Positions 35,769-44,840 are shown, numbered from the stretch's first letter. The stretch is DNA of 64,000 nucleotides from Terribacillus sp. FSL K6-0262 (GCF_037977385.1 NZ_CP150277.1:3263001-3327000), one strand, 5' to 3'. The notes: generated from the sequence alone by a model not told the origin. Numbers and translations are program-made.

Positions 35769-36620
35769 TTGACCATTCAAATTGGCGTTACCGGATGGGG
35801 TGACCACGACAAACTTTATCCAGATACAAAAGCAAGACAACAAAAATTAAAAACATATGCGACACATTTTGATGTTGTCGAGGTGGATGCTTCCTTTTAC
35901 GCTATTCAGCCAATCAGCAATTATGTGAAATGGGTGCAAGAGACACCGGACAATTTTTCATTCATCATCAAAGCGCATCAGGATATGACCGGCCAAAGCC
36001 GAAAAAAAATGACTCGCTCGGAAGCAGCTTCCTTATTCGATGACTTTTTAGCATCGATTCAGCCTGTCGTGGAAGCTCGCAAGCTGGCTGCCATCCTCTT
36101 CCAGTTTCCTCCTTGGTTCCAGGTGGAGAAGGCGAGCATCAGTCGGCTGCGTTATATACGTGAGCTTACAAAGGGACTGCCGGTAGCGATCGAATTCCGA
36201 CATCAGTCTTGGTATGCAGAGGAATACCGGGAAAGAACGCTCGGCTTGCTGCAGGAACTTGAATTCATACATACAGTTTGCGATGAACCGCAAGCAGGGA
36301 GCGGCTCTGTCCCTGCTGTGCCGGTTTCCACGAATGAGCAGCTTACACTTGTCCGTTTCCACGGCCGCAATGTTCATGGGTGGAACCAGAACGGGCGGGA
36401 GGATTGGCGTAAAGTACGTTTTCTTTACCGATATAATCAGACTGAATTGACAGAATGGCGGGAACTCGCGCTTGCCTTGGAACAATCGAGCAAACGTGTC
36501 ATTCTGCTATTCAACAATAATTCAGGCGGCGATGCCAGCGATAATGCCAAGGATATGATGCAGCTCCTCGGCCAGAAGCTGCCGGATCCACCGCCGGAAC
36601 AACTGAACTTATTCGATTAG
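35769..36620 (+). CDS. DUF72 protein (YunF-like)
   Basis: A 283-aa TIM-barrel-like protein of the DUF72 family, function unknown. The N-terminal IQIGVTGWGDHDKLYP, VVEVDASFYAIQP, FIIKAHQDMTG, LAAILFQFPPWF, VAIEFRHQSWY and FHGRNVHGW are family landmarks. The short C-terminus QLNLFD is also usual. The TTG at 35769 is supported by GGAGG seven bases upstream; the TTG at 35748 is not. It begins a possible run with the HD-domain gene, thyA and dfrA. Confidence 0.9.
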   Translation: MTIQIGVTGWGDHDKLYPDTKARQQKLKTYATHFDVVEVDASFYAIQPISNYVKWVQETPDNFSFIIKAHQDMTGQSRKKMTRSEAASLFDDFLASIQPVVEARKLAAILFQFPPWFQVEKASISRLRYIRELTKGLPVAIEFRHQSWYAEEYRERTLGLLQELEFIHTVCDEPQAGSGSVPAVPVSTNEQLTLVRFHGRNVHGWNQNGREDWRKVRFLYRYNQTELTEWRELALALEQSSKRVILLFNNNSGGDASDNAKDMMQLLGQKLPDPPPEQLNLFD

Positions 36621-36635
36621 GAAGGGCGATGAACG

Positions 36636-37250
36636 ATGGAGCAAATGGAACAACTGGAGGAGATGGAGCGTTATGCATACACCATCTTCCGTAAAGATGC
36701 GACAGGCCATGATTTCTATCATATGAAACGGGTAGCCAAGATGGGAAGGAAAATCGCATTTGCCGAAGGTGCCGATCCGTTCCTGACAGAAGCGATCGGC
36801 TGGATGCATGATATTGGAGATCATAAGCTATTTGACGAGCCTGCAGATGCAGTGGCCGAGGCTCAGGGATTCCTGCGCCGTATCGGAATGGAGGAGGACA
36901 TCATACAGGAGATCTTCCTGGCTTGCCGGAAGATCTCGTTCAGTAAAGGACGGATTCCGGATTCTTTGGAAGGAAGGATCATCCAGGATGCGGATCGTTT
37001 GGACGCGATCGGCGCCATCGGGATTGCCCGGACATTTGCTTTCGGGGGAGCAGCCAGCCGTCTCATCCACTGGCCGAATGACCCAAAGCAGTCGAGTGTC
37101 CAGCATTTTTATGATAAACTGTTAAAATTGAAAGAAACACTGCATACGAAAACAGCTGTACATATTGCTGAATCCAGGCATGCTTTCATGCAGGATTTCC
37201 TGGATCAGTTCTTTGCGGAATGGGATATGCCGTGTGACGATATACGATAA
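36636..37250 (+). CDS. ypgQ: HD-domain phosphohydrolase (YpgQ-like)
   Basis: A 204-aa metal-dependent phosphohydrolase. The HD-fold ligands are visible: HDFYHMKRV (first His), WMHDIGDHK (the HD pair) and IIQDADRLDAIGAIGIART (last Asp). YpgQ-type proteins are reported as (d)NTP pyrophosphohydrolases, and the location beside thyA-dfrA fits a nucleotide role, but the substrate is inferred. GGAAGGGCG precedes the ATG. Confidence 0.88.
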   Translation: MEQMEQLEEMERYAYTIFRKDATGHDFYHMKRVAKMGRKIAFAEGADPFLTEAIGWMHDIGDHKLFDEPADAVAEAQGFLRRIGMEEDIIQEIFLACRKISFSKGRIPDSLEGRIIQDADRLDAIGAIGIARTFAFGGAASRLIHWPNDPKQSSVQHFYDKLLKLKETLHTKTAVHIAESRHAFMQDFLDQFFAEWDMPCDDIR

Positions 37251-37265
37251 AGGAATGATATTTTT

Positions 37266-38222
37266 ATGAAAACTTCTGAACAAGCCTATCTGGATTTATG
37301 CAGATATGTTTTGGAAAATGGCACCAAGAAAGAAGATCGTACAGGCACGGGCACTGTCTCGGTTTTTGGCTATCAGATGCGCTTTGATCTCCAGCAGGGC
37401 TTTCCATTGCTGACAACCAAGCGTGTCCCATTCCGTCTGATTGCAAGCGAACTGCTCTGGTTCCTCAAGGGAGATACGAATATCCGTTATTTGCTGGAGC
37501 ATGACAATAACATCTGGAATGAATGGGCTTTTAAAAACTGGGTGGAAAGTGATGCGTATGACGGTCCGGATATGACCGATTTCGGCCGCCGCTCCCTGCA
37601 GGATGAAGAGTTTCGGGTCATGTATGAAAGTCAGATGGAGAAATTCAAGCAGCTGATCCTGACCGATGATGCTTTCAGCGAACGCTTCGGACATCTTGGA
37701 GATGTATATGGCAAGCAGTGGCGGAGCTGGGAAACGACAAAAGGGGACAGCATCGATCAATTGCAAGATGTAATTGAAACCATCAAGAAAAACCCGGATT
37801 CAAGAAGATTGATAGTGTCCGCATGGAACCCAGAGGATGTCCCGACGATGGCACTTCCGCCATGCCACACGATGTTCCAGTTCTACGTAGCCGACAATAA
37901 GCTTTCCTGCCAGCTGTATCAGCGCAGCGGGGATATCTTCCTTGGCATCCCATTCAATATAGCAAGCTACAGCCTGCTTACGCATCTTATTGCCAAGGAA
38001 TGCGGATTGGAAGTAGGGGAATTCATCCACACGATCGGTGATGCGCATCTGTATTCGAATCACCTTGAACAGGTGGAAACGCAGCTCGGCCGCACACCGA
38101 AAGCATTGCCATCCTTGGAAATCAAGGAAAGCTTCAGCTCCGTGTTTGATGCGTCGATGGAGGACTTGGAAATCATCGGATACGAACCGCATCCGGCAAT
38201 AAAGGCACCTGTTGCCGTTTAA
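37266..38222 (+). CDS. thyA: Thymidylate synthase
   Basis: Folate-dependent methylation of dUMP to d[14 protein letters not shown], the phosphate-binding [14 protein letters not shown], the catalytic cysteine in [30 protein letters not shown] and [10 protein letters not shown] are all present. At 318 aa it carries the roughly 50-residue insert (about 85-135) of the Lactobacillus-type enzymes. AAAGGAATG lies upstream. dfrA follows after 11 bases and regenerates the folate that thyA oxidises. Confidence 0.97.
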   Translation: MKTSEQAYLDLCRYVLENGTKKEDRTGTGTVSVFGYQMRFDLQQGFPLLTTKRVPFRLIASELLWFLKGDTNIRYLLEHDNNIWNEWAFKNWVESDAYDGPDMTDFGRRSLQDEEFRVMYESQMEKFKQLILTDDAFSERFGHLGDVYGKQWRSWETTKGDSIDQLQDVIETIKKNPDSRRLIVSAWNPEDVPTMALPPCHTMFQFYVADNKLSCQLYQRSGDIFLGIPFNIASYSLLTHLIAKECGLEVGEFIHTIGDAHLYSNHLEQVETQLGRTPKALPSLEIKESFSSVFDASMEDLEIIGYEPHPAIKAPVAV

Positions 38223-38233
38223 GGAGGAACAGT

Positions 38234-38728
38234 ATGATTTCGCTGTTATTTGCAATGGATCAGAACCGGGGTATCGGATACAAAAATGACATGCCATGGC
38301 ATCTTCCGCGTGACTTGCGTTTTTTCAAAGAGAAGACGACCAATCAAATCATCGTAATGGGGAGAAAGACACTAGACTCGATGAATGGTGCATTGCCGAA
38401 TCGGGACAATGTCGTCCTTACAAGGGATAAAGCTTTTAAATCAGAAGATGTCACTGTCCTGCATGATGTCGACGAAGTGAAGGAATTAGCGGACAAGCAT
38501 CCTGAACAGGAAATCTTCATCATCGGTGGAAGTGAGATATTTTCACAGACATTGGATATTGCTGACCGTATCTATATGACATATATAGAGGAAAGCTTCC
38601 CGGCAGATCGCTATTTCCCCGACTTTCCTTTGGATGATTGGGTGGAAACAAAGCGTGAAAAAGGTATAAAGGATGAAAAAAATCCCTATGATTATTACTT
38701 CATCCAATATGATCGGGTGAAGAACTGA
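38234..38728 (+). CDS. dfrA: Dihydrofolate reductase
   Basis: NADPH-dependent reduction of dihydrofolate to tetrahydrofolate (164 aa). FAMDQNRGIGYKNDMPWHLPRDL contains the substrate-binding Asp/Trp region, IVMGRKTLDSM the NADPH loop, and FIIGGSEIFSQ the second nucleotide site. The sequence looks like a normal housekeeping enzyme. AAGGAGG precedes the ATG. It forms a unit with thyA. Confidence 0.97.
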   Translation: MISLLFAMDQNRGIGYKNDMPWHLPRDLRFFKEKTTNQIIVMGRKTLDSMNGALPNRDNVVLTRDKAFKSEDVTVLHDVDEVKELADKHPEQEIFIIGGSEIFSQTLDIADRIYMTYIEESFPADRYFPDFPLDDWVETKREKGIKDEKNPYDYYFIQYDRVKN

Positions 38729-38729
38729 A

Positions 38730-38813
38730 ATGTTATATGTATTCCTGCCACCTGCTTGCTTTTTCCTGTTGATTGCATTGACAATCTATTATCCAGTTTG
38801 GAGAAAAAAGTGA
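38730..38813 (+). CDS. 27-residue membrane peptide, unknown
   Basis: An ATG one base after the dfrA stop opens 27 codons. The product is mostly one membrane helix (FLPPACFFLLIALTIYYPVW) with a basic RKK end. A weak GGTGAAG lies upstream, and translation could be coupled to dfrA. It is too small to be sure it is real. Confidence 0.4.
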   Translation: MLYVFLPPACFFLLIALTIYYPVWRKK

Positions 38814-38838
38814 AGCAGTGCAGAAAGAAGGTGAATGA

Positions 38839-39054
38839 ATGCGGTCTTTTTACCATTTTATGATGACATACCGGGGACGGAGAAAGCCGACGGATGAGAG
38901 TAAACTTGCCGACTGGATATTTATGGACCATAATTTTCCGAAGCATAGCACATCTTATGATGAAATCAGTGAGTACTTGGAATGGAATAGCCCTTTCCAT
39001 GGAGCATTGCAGGTTTTTGATCGGCTATGGCGGACATATGAAACAACAGAATAA
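38839..39054 (+). CDS. yozE: YozE-family SAM-like protein
   Basis: A 71-aa protein of the YozE (UPF0346) family with a sterile-alpha-motif-like helical fold, function unknown. The typical pattern is SFYHFMMTYRG, LADWIFMDHNFPKHSTSYDEIS and EYLEWNSPF. The ATG follows GAAGGTGA. A strong terminator lies immediately downstream, ending the thyA-dfrA region. Confidence 0.9.
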   Translation: MRSFYHFMMTYRGRRKPTDESKLADWIFMDHNFPKHSTSYDEISEYLEWNSPFHGALQVFDRLWRTYETTE

Positions 39055-39058
39055 ATGA

Positions 39059-39095
39059 AAAAAATGCCTGTATCACCAGATACAGGCATTTTTTT
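39059..39095 (+). terminator. Terminator after yozE
   Basis: AAAAAATGCCTGTATC and GATACAGGCATTTTTT form a 16-bp stem with a 4-base loop and a T tract. Confidence 0.92.
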
Positions 39096-39128
39096 CTGGC
39101 ATCCCAGGTAAAATTTCGGCAAATTACA

Positions 39129-39157
39129 TTGAAAGTTCAGGAATTTATTTATACTAT
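39129..39157 (+). promoter_or_regulatory. Sigma-A promoter of the plsY-like operon
   Basis: TTGAAA, 17 bases, TACTAT, 28 bases before the first start codon. Confidence 0.65.
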
Positions 39158-39184
39158 GGAAATATCGCTAGGTGGTGTAAGTTT

Positions 39185-39781
39185 ATGGAATATATCGGTT
39201 TGGCTTTAGTGAGTGTCATATTGGCTTATTTGCTCGGAACGCTGAATGCAGCCTATTATATGATGAAATGGAAGCATGGAATAGATATCCGGACGATTGG
39301 CAGCGGGAATGCCGGCGCGACGAATGCAGGCAGGGCAATGGGCAAGAAAGGTTTCTTTTTGGTACTTATATTCGATTTAGCGAAGGGGATGCTTGCTGTC
39401 CTGTTCGTTCGCGAGAGCGGACAGACGGAGCTTATTGCAGGTTTGAGTGTCATTGCAGCAGTATTGGGTCACATTTTCCCGGTTCAGCTCCGTTTCAAGG
39501 GGGGCAAAGGAATCGCTGTGTCCCTGGGGGCACTTATCATCTTTTCCCATCAAGCAACCCTCCTGCTGCTTGCGATCTTCCTATTCATCTATCTTATCGT
39601 CAGAAGATTCAGCATCTCCGGTCTGCTCGCCTATGGCTGCACAGCCGTCCTGCTTCCGATTTTACGTTTCGATATGCTGACAATCGCTGTTTACGTTGTA
39701 GTGACTGTCTTTATTTTGGCAGCCCATCGTACGCATTTGAAAGCTGCCTGGAGCTATTTGCTATTACGTAACGAAAGGTGA
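39185..39781 (+). CDS. plsY: PlsY-type glycerol-3-phosphate acyltransferase
   Basis: A 198-aa membrane protein with about five transmembrane segments. It keeps the PlsY motifs: GSGNAGATNAGR (SGN-x-GATN, motif 1) and FKGGKGIAVSLGALI (motif 2); motif 3 is less clear. PlsY moves an acyl group from acyl phosphate to glycerol-3-phosphate to make lysophosphatidic acid. Its neighbours are an unusual fused acyltransferase/aminotransferase and an LtaS-like enzyme, seven bases and one base apart. This suggests a specialised paralogue rather than the housekeeping copy; that is inference. AGGTGGTG precedes the ATG. Confidence 0.85.
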   Translation: MEYIGLALVSVILAYLLGTLNAAYYMMKWKHGIDIRTIGSGNAGATNAGRAMGKKGFFLVLIFDLAKGMLAVLFVRESGQTELIAGLSVIAAVLGHIFPVQLRFKGGKGIAVSLGALIIFSHQATLLLLAIFLFIYLIVRRFSISGLLAYGCTAVLLPILRFDMLTIAVYVVVTVFILAAHRTHLKAAWSYLLLRNER

Positions 39782-39787
39782 TATACG

Positions 39788-41389
39788 ATGAATTCGACGC
39801 AATTACAATACAAAATCGCAACCGAACCATGGGAATTCGAACAGATACACACCCTCAACTACCGGACGTTCACCGAAGAGATTCCCCAGCACGAAGTCAA
39901 TCAGGAACGCAGGAGAATCGATCGGTTCAATGAGGAAAATACATATATTATCGGAATTGACGACAAGAAAGTCGTTGCAATGATTGCCATCCGTTCCACC
40001 AGACCATTTTCGCTGGATGAAAAATTGGACAGCTTGGATCGCTACCTGCCTCCTCATGCAGCCAAATGCGAAATAAGGCTGCTCGCCGTGGAACAAGCAT
40101 ATCGGGATGGATTCGTATTCTTCCGGCTGGCTGAGGCCCTCATTCGATACTGCCTGGAAAATGGTTTTGATATGGCCGTGATTTCCGGGGTTTTACGCCA
40201 GCAGAAGTTATATAAACATATGGGGTTCGTCCCATTCGGACCATTGACGGGCGCCGGGGCTGCCCAGTTCCAGCCGATGTATGTGACCGAAGCATTGTTC
40301 CAGAAGAAAGCACGGGCCTTTCAGCGCATACTTCGCAACGGACAAGATCCGATCAGCTTTTTGCCTGGGCCGGTGCCGATGGCAGAGCAAGTGAAAAAAG
40401 CGATGGGAGGGACGGCATGCTCCCATCGCGCGCCTGCTTTTCTTGAACAGCTCGACCAGCTTCGCACGAAGCTAAGGAATATTACACAAGCAGCTCATGT
40501 CCAGATCCTGCTCGGATCCGGTACATTGGGAAATGATGCCGTGGCAGCCCAGCTGCGCAATCTAGATCAGAATGGCCTCATCCTTGTAAGTGGAGAATTC
40601 GGTGCCAGACTGACAGATCATGCCAGGCGGGCGGGTCTGCGGTTTGCCACAGTGGAAATCCCATGGGGGGAAACCTTCGATTATGAGCATGTATCGACAC
40701 AAGCAAAAGCAAGTGGCGCTGCTTGGATTTGGGCAGTCCATACGGAAACATCCACAGGGGTGCTGCAGGACATGGACCAGTTGAAAAATATAGCAAAGAA
40801 GAACGGCAGCAAATTGATCCTTGATTGCTGCAGCTCCCTTGGCAATGTGCCGATCGATTTACGGGGCGTTTATATGGCAACTGCCGGCAGCGGGAAAGGC
40901 CTGGCTTCCTATGCCGGTTTAGCTTTCGTCTTTTATCATCATCCAATCCCCATTTCGGATAATATCCCGCGTTATTTGGATTTGGGTCTCTACCATGCAC
41001 ATGAGAGTGCCCCATTCACTCACTCTTCCAATCTGATAGATGCTTTATCGGCAGCAATCGAGCAATGGGAGAACCAGGAACTGATAAAGCGAGTTCAGGA
41101 ATTGACAGGGAAACTGATCGCATTATGCAGGCAGAAGGGACTGAGAATCTTGGCAGAAACGGAGTTTGCACCTGGCATTGTCACCATCGTCCTGCCCGAA
41201 GCGCTTCGTGCGGACGTCATCGGCCGGGAAGCCGCCCGAAAAGGTTATTTGATCAGCTGCAATAGCAGTTACCTCATCGAACGCAATTGGGTGCAGCTTT
41301 CCGTCATGGGGCATCATCAGGAGGAGGATTTGGAACGCGTCACTGATACACTTTCCAATCTGATCGGAAAGAAGGAATCATTCGCTTGA
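39788..41389 (+). CDS. GNAT acyltransferase fused to class V aminotransferase
   Basis: A 533-aa two-domain protein. Residues 1-180 look like a GNAT-fold N-acyltransferase, with some resemblance to N-acyl amino acid or autoinducer synthases (CEIRLLAVEQAYRDG, then LYKHMGFVPFG). From about 195 a class V PLP aminotransferase follows: FLPGPVPMAEQVKKA, a GSGTLGNDAVAAQL cofactor loop, VHTETSTGVLQD, LILDCCSSLG with the PLP-ring aspartate, and TAGSGKGLASYAG with the likely Schiff-base lysine. The second half resembles alanine-glyoxylate or 2-aminoethylphosphonate transaminases. The substrate is unknown; the setting suggests an amino-containing lipid or head group. AAAGGTGAT precedes the ATG. Confidence 0.82.
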   Translation: MNSTQLQYKIATEPWEFEQIHTLNYRTFTEEIPQHEVNQERRRIDRFNEENTYIIGIDDKKVVAMIAIRSTRPFSLDEKLDSLDRYLPPHAAKCEIRLLAVEQAYRDGFVFFRLAEALIRYCLENGFDMAVISGVLRQQKLYKHMGFVPFGPLTGAGAAQFQPMYVTEALFQKKARAFQRILRNGQDPISFLPGPVPMAEQVKKAMGGTACSHRAPAFLEQLDQLRTKLRNITQAAHVQILLGSGTLGNDAVAAQLRNLDQNGLILVSGEFGARLTDHARRAGLRFATVEIPWGETFDYEHVSTQAKASGAAWIWAVHTETSTGVLQDMDQLKNIAKKNGSKLILDCCSSLGNVPIDLRGVYMATAGSGKGLASYAGLAFVFYHHPIPISDNIPRYLDLGLYHAHESAPFTHSSNLIDALSAAIEQWENQELIKRVQELTGKLIALCRQKGLRILAETEFAPGIVTIVLPEALRADVIGREAARKGYLISCNSSYLIERNWVQLSVMGHHQEEDLERVTDTLSNLIGKKESFA

Positions 41390-43224
41390 TGAACTTTTTC
41401 ACAACCGCCAAGGGATTCTGTTCGATAGGAGCAGCTTTCCTGTTAGGCAAGATGTATGTAATTTGCATCATCTATTTTGGGCTGCCTTTATATGAACCTT
41501 TCGACTACATCCAATTATTCCTGTCCTGTTTGTCGTCGATCGCCCTTTTATTTTTACTGCTGTATCTGTTTGCAAGAAAACTGCGGGCTGGTGCATTCCT
41601 GCTCCTGCATATCATTTTAACCGGGATTCTTTATGGTAACTTGCTGTATTTTCGATTTTATATCGACTTTGTCACGCTGCCGATACTATTCCAATTCAAG
41701 AATGTCGGTGGCCTTAGCCAGAGCACGGCTGAGCTGATGGATCCACTCGATCTCATTCTGTTCGCCGATACATTGTTCCTGCTATCATGGTGGATTCTCA
41801 AAAGACCAAAAGCCCTCCCTTTCAAGCGCAAGCAAAAAGGGCTATTGGCAAGCCTCACTGCTCTGCTGATCGGGATCAATGTCGGAATCTCCCATATCGG
41901 GGCGGGGGACCAGCATGATGGCAGCCATAACCGCCCAGCGATGGTGAGTGCGCTCGGACCTGTTTATTATCACGGCTATGATATCTATCAAACCGTGCGT
42001 GCTGAGCTCAGCAGTACGTTTGCGACCAAAAAGGATTATGAGAAGGCTGCAGCGTATCTGGATTCTGCCGACACCGATATCGTGTCCCCGTACTTTGGTG
42101 CTGCAAAAGGAAAAAATGTCATCCTGATCAACCTGGAATCAACGCAGCAGTTTGTCATTGGCAGGGAAGTGAAGGGGGAGGAAATCACCCCCTTCATGAA
42201 CAGCTTGATGGAGGACAGCTTCTATTTCGACCAAATCTACCATCAAACCGCGCAAGGGAAGACGTCGGATGCTGAATTCATGTTCGATCAATCCTTTTAT
42301 CCACTCGCCAGCGGTTCCGTTTATGTGAGGCGTCCGGAAAATGAATATATCGCCATGCCGGAAATTTTAGGGGAGTCTGGTTATCAGAGTGCTTCCTTCC
42401 ACGGCAATGTCGGCAGTTTTTGGAATAGGGAGGAAGCATACGATGCTTTCGGCTATGATGCATTCTTCTCCAAGGATGCTTATGAAGTGTCGGCTGGGAA
42501 TTCGGTGAATTACGGCATCAAAGATGAAGCCTTCCTCGATCAGTCAATCCCTTATCTCCTTGAATTGGAGCAGCCATTTTACAGCAAGTTCCTGCTGCTT
42601 ACCAATCATTTTCCCTTCCTGTTGGATGAAGAGGATGTTTTACTGGACGAAGCGGAAACAGGGCTGAATGTCGTGGATCGCTACTTCCAGACTGTTCGTT
42701 ACCAGGATGAAGCGCTCAAGGGATTCTTTGCCGAATTGAAACGCTCTGGATTATACGAGAATTCCATCATTGTCCTCATCGGCGATCATTATGGAATCTC
42801 CGAAAACTATTATGACGGGATCGCATCCTATCTGGATGAGGATTTGTCAGTGCCGGAGAAGATCGATCTGCAGCAAGTACCACTGATCATCCATGTACCT
42901 GGCCAGGAGGGGGGAACCTTCCATAGTCCTGGTGGACAAATCGATATACAGCCCACAATCCTGCATCTGCTTGGAGTGGATACAGCCGACTTTCCGAATT
43001 TCGGCCAGGATTTGCTTGCAGACGAGCGTGATCCCTTCGTTGTCTTCCGCGACGGTGATTTCGTGACAGAAGACGTCATTTATACGGCACAGCTTTGCTA
43101 TGATAAGGCCTCTATCAAGCAGACAAACATGAATAGATGCTCCCCGTATTTTGATAAACGGAATAAAGAACTATATTATTCGGACGCCATCTTGAATGGT
43201 GATTTGCTTCGTTTCGCTGATTGA
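41389..43224 (+). CDS. LtaS-type phosphoglycerol transferase/sulfatase family protein
   Basis: A 611-aa membrane enzyme of the lipoteichoic acid synthase family. About five transmembrane helices (1-160) are followed by an extracellular sulfatase-fold domain. Metal and catalytic residues are visible: the metal-binding Glu in ILINLESTQQFVIG, the nucleophile Thr in QGKTSDAEFM, HGNVGSFWNRE, and the Asp-His pair in LIGDHYGISE. Family members polymerise or transfer phosphoglycerol from phosphatidylglycerol. Its ATG overlaps the stop of the fused aminotransferase gene by one base, so translation is coupled. Whether it makes lipoteichoic acid or modifies another polymer is unknown. Confidence 0.88.
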   Translation: MNFFTTAKGFCSIGAAFLLGKMYVICIIYFGLPLYEPFDYIQLFLSCLSSIALLFLLLYLFARKLRAGAFLLLHIILTGILYGNLLYFRFYIDFVTLPILFQFKNVGGLSQSTAELMDPLDLILFADTLFLLSWWILKRPKALPFKRKQKGLLASLTALLIGINVGISHIGAGDQHDGSHNRPAMVSALGPVYYHGYDIYQTVRAELSSTFATKKDYEKAAAYLDSADTDIVSPYFGAAKGKNVILINLESTQQFVIGREVKGEEITPFMNSLMEDSFYFDQIYHQTAQGKTSDAEFMFDQSFYPLASGSVYVRRPENEYIAMPEILGESGYQSASFHGNVGSFWNREEAYDAFGYDAFFSKDAYEVSAGNSVNYGIKDEAFLDQSIPYLLELEQPFYSKFLLLTNHFPFLLDEEDVLLDEAETGLNVVDRYFQTVRYQDEALKGFFAELKRSGLYENSIIVLIGDHYGISENYYDGIASYLDEDLSVPEKIDLQQVPLIIHVPGQEGGTFHSPGGQIDIQPTILHLLGVDTADFPNFGQDLLADERDPFVVFRDGDFVTEDVIYTAQLCYDKASIKQTNMNRCSPYFDKRNKELYYSDAILNGDLLRFAD

Positions 43225-43227
43225 ATG

Positions 43228-43258
43228 AAATCCGCTCCGCCAAGGGGCGGATTTTTTA
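43228..43258 (+). terminator. Terminator after the plsY/GNAT-aminotransferase/LtaS operon
   Basis: AAATCCGCTCC pairs with GGGGCGGATTT around a 5-base loop, followed by TTTTTAT. Confidence 0.85.
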
Positions 43259-43413
43259 TGGTACAGCCTGCGATGAGTGAGAATCTTCTCCTTTCCTTAT
43301 CCCTTAGATGCAGCTTTTATATTTACATAATGTTTCCAACATGCTATTGTATATAGGTTCTATTCACACTAAGTTCATAGGAATTATATAATTTGATAAG
43401 GAGGATGATCAAA

Positions 43414-44805
43414 TTGGACTTATTCACGTTTGTGAATATCATTATTTTATTAGCCTTATTGGGTGTGCTCTTTTATATGCAGAAGAAGCACATTTCCTTT
43501 TCCAAGCGCGTGCTGACCGGGCTGGGACTCGGGATCATACTAGGCGTTGTACTGCAGCTGATCTATGAGCCCGATTCCGAGACCCTCGTCATGACGAATG
43601 ACTGGTTCGGTTTGGTGGGAAGCGGTTATGTGAAGCTTTTGCAAATGATCGTCATGCCGCTTGTGTTCATTTCGATTGTAGCTGCGTTCACCAGACTTGA
43701 AAAATCATCGAATATCGGGAAGATAAGCGGACTTGTCATCGGGACTCTGATGGTGACGACCGCCATCGCTGCAGCAATCGGTATCGCGTCGGCTGCAGGA
43801 TTCGATCTGAAAGCAATCGATGTTGCAACTGGTGATGCGGAGCTGACACGCGGGGAAGAATTGGAAAGCAGCTTGACAGAAGTGCAAAGCACAACTGTAC
43901 CGCAAAAGATATTGGAATTCCTGCCAGCCAATCCATTCTTGGATCTGACCGGGGCGCGAGCCACTTCCACGATTGCGGTCGTCATCTTTGCAGCGTTTGT
44001 AGGGGTAGCCTACCTTGGGGTGAAGAGGAAGAATCCGGAGCAAGCTGCATTCTTCCAGAAAATGATCGACTCGCTGCATAGTCTTGTCATGCGTATCGTT
44101 ACATTGGTATTGCGCCTGACACCTTACGGAATTCTTGCTTTAATGGCAAAGACAGTGGCAGGGAGCGACTTCCAAGCCATCGCGACACTGGGTAAATTCG
44201 TCATCGCTTCCTATGTTGCGCTGCTTGCCATGTTCCTGGTTCACTTGCTCATCCTGACCATAATGGGACTCAGTCCGAAACAATATGTCAAAAAAGTCAC
44301 GCCAGTACTGGCATTCGCCTTTACTTCCCGTACAAGTGCGGGTACCTTGCCGCTGAATGTCGAGGCGCAAAGGAATAAATTAGGTGTACCGGAATCGATC
44401 GCCAATTTCTCGGCCTCCTTCGGTATCACTATCGGGCAAAACGGATGTGCGGGTATTTATCCAGCCATGCTTGCTGTCATGATTGCACCTACCCAAGGCA
44501 TCAATCCACTATCCCCATCCTTCATTGCGACGTTGATCGTTGTCGTCATGATCAGTTCATTCGGTGTTGCCGGTGTCGGAGGGGGAGCCACTTTTGCTTC
44601 TTTGATAGTCCTGTCCACGATGAATCTGCCGGTTGCTTTGGCAGGTGTATTGATCTCGATCGAGCCGCTGATCGATATGGGGCGGACAGCGCTGAACGTA
44701 AGTGGATCCATGGTCTCTGGATTGGTGACAAGCCGTACGCTTGGGGAATTGGACACAAAAACATACCGTTCCACTGAAGCTGCCGCGGATAGCGCAGCAG
44801 GCTGA
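43414..44805 (+). CDS. tcyP: L-cystine sodium symporter TcyP
   Basis: A 463-aa dicarboxylate/amino acid:cation symporter (DAACS family), the same length as B. subtilis TcyP, which imports cystine. It has about eight membrane helices. The characteristic re-entrant and substrate-binding parts are FAFTSRTSAGTLPLNVEAQ, SFGITIGQNGCAGIYPAMLAVM and GVAGVGGGATFASLIVL. The TTG at 43414 lies nine bases after AAGGAGG, and the product then starts MDLFTFVNII as TcyP does. Upstream 150 bases show no clear CymR site by eye. Confidence 0.93.
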   Translation: MDLFTFVNIIILLALLGVLFYMQKKHISFSKRVLTGLGLGIILGVVLQLIYEPDSETLVMTNDWFGLVGSGYVKLLQMIVMPLVFISIVAAFTRLEKSSNIGKISGLVIGTLMVTTAIAAAIGIASAAGFDLKAIDVATGDAELTRGEELESSLTEVQSTTVPQKILEFLPANPFLDLTGARATSTIAVVIFAAFVGVAYLGVKRKNPEQAAFFQKMIDSLHSLVMRIVTLVLRLTPYGILALMAKTVAGSDFQAIATLGKFVIASYVALLAMFLVHLLILTIMGLSPKQYVKKVTPVLAFAFTSRTSAGTLPLNVEAQRNKLGVPESIANFSASFGITIGQNGCAGIYPAMLAVMIAPTQGINPLSPSFIATLIVVVMISSFGVAGVGGGATFASLIVLSTMNLPVALAGVLISIEPLIDMGRTALNVSGSMVSGLVTSRTLGELDTKTYRSTEAAADSAAG

Positions 44806-44809
44806 CTGC

Positions 44810-44840
44810 AAAAAACCGCTCCTGTCAGGAGCGGTTTTTT
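44810..44840. terminator. Bidirectional terminator after tcyP, inside the end of the yolD-like gene
   Basis: AAAAAACCGCTCCT and AGGAGCGGTTTTTT form a perfect 14-bp stem with a GTC loop. The minus-strand gene has its stop codon within this hairpin. Confidence 0.92.

Noticed and set aside
43363-43392. TTCACA-18-TATAAT before tcyP as a promoter
   Set aside because: The -10 element is only six bases from the ribosome binding site, so the transcript would start inside it.
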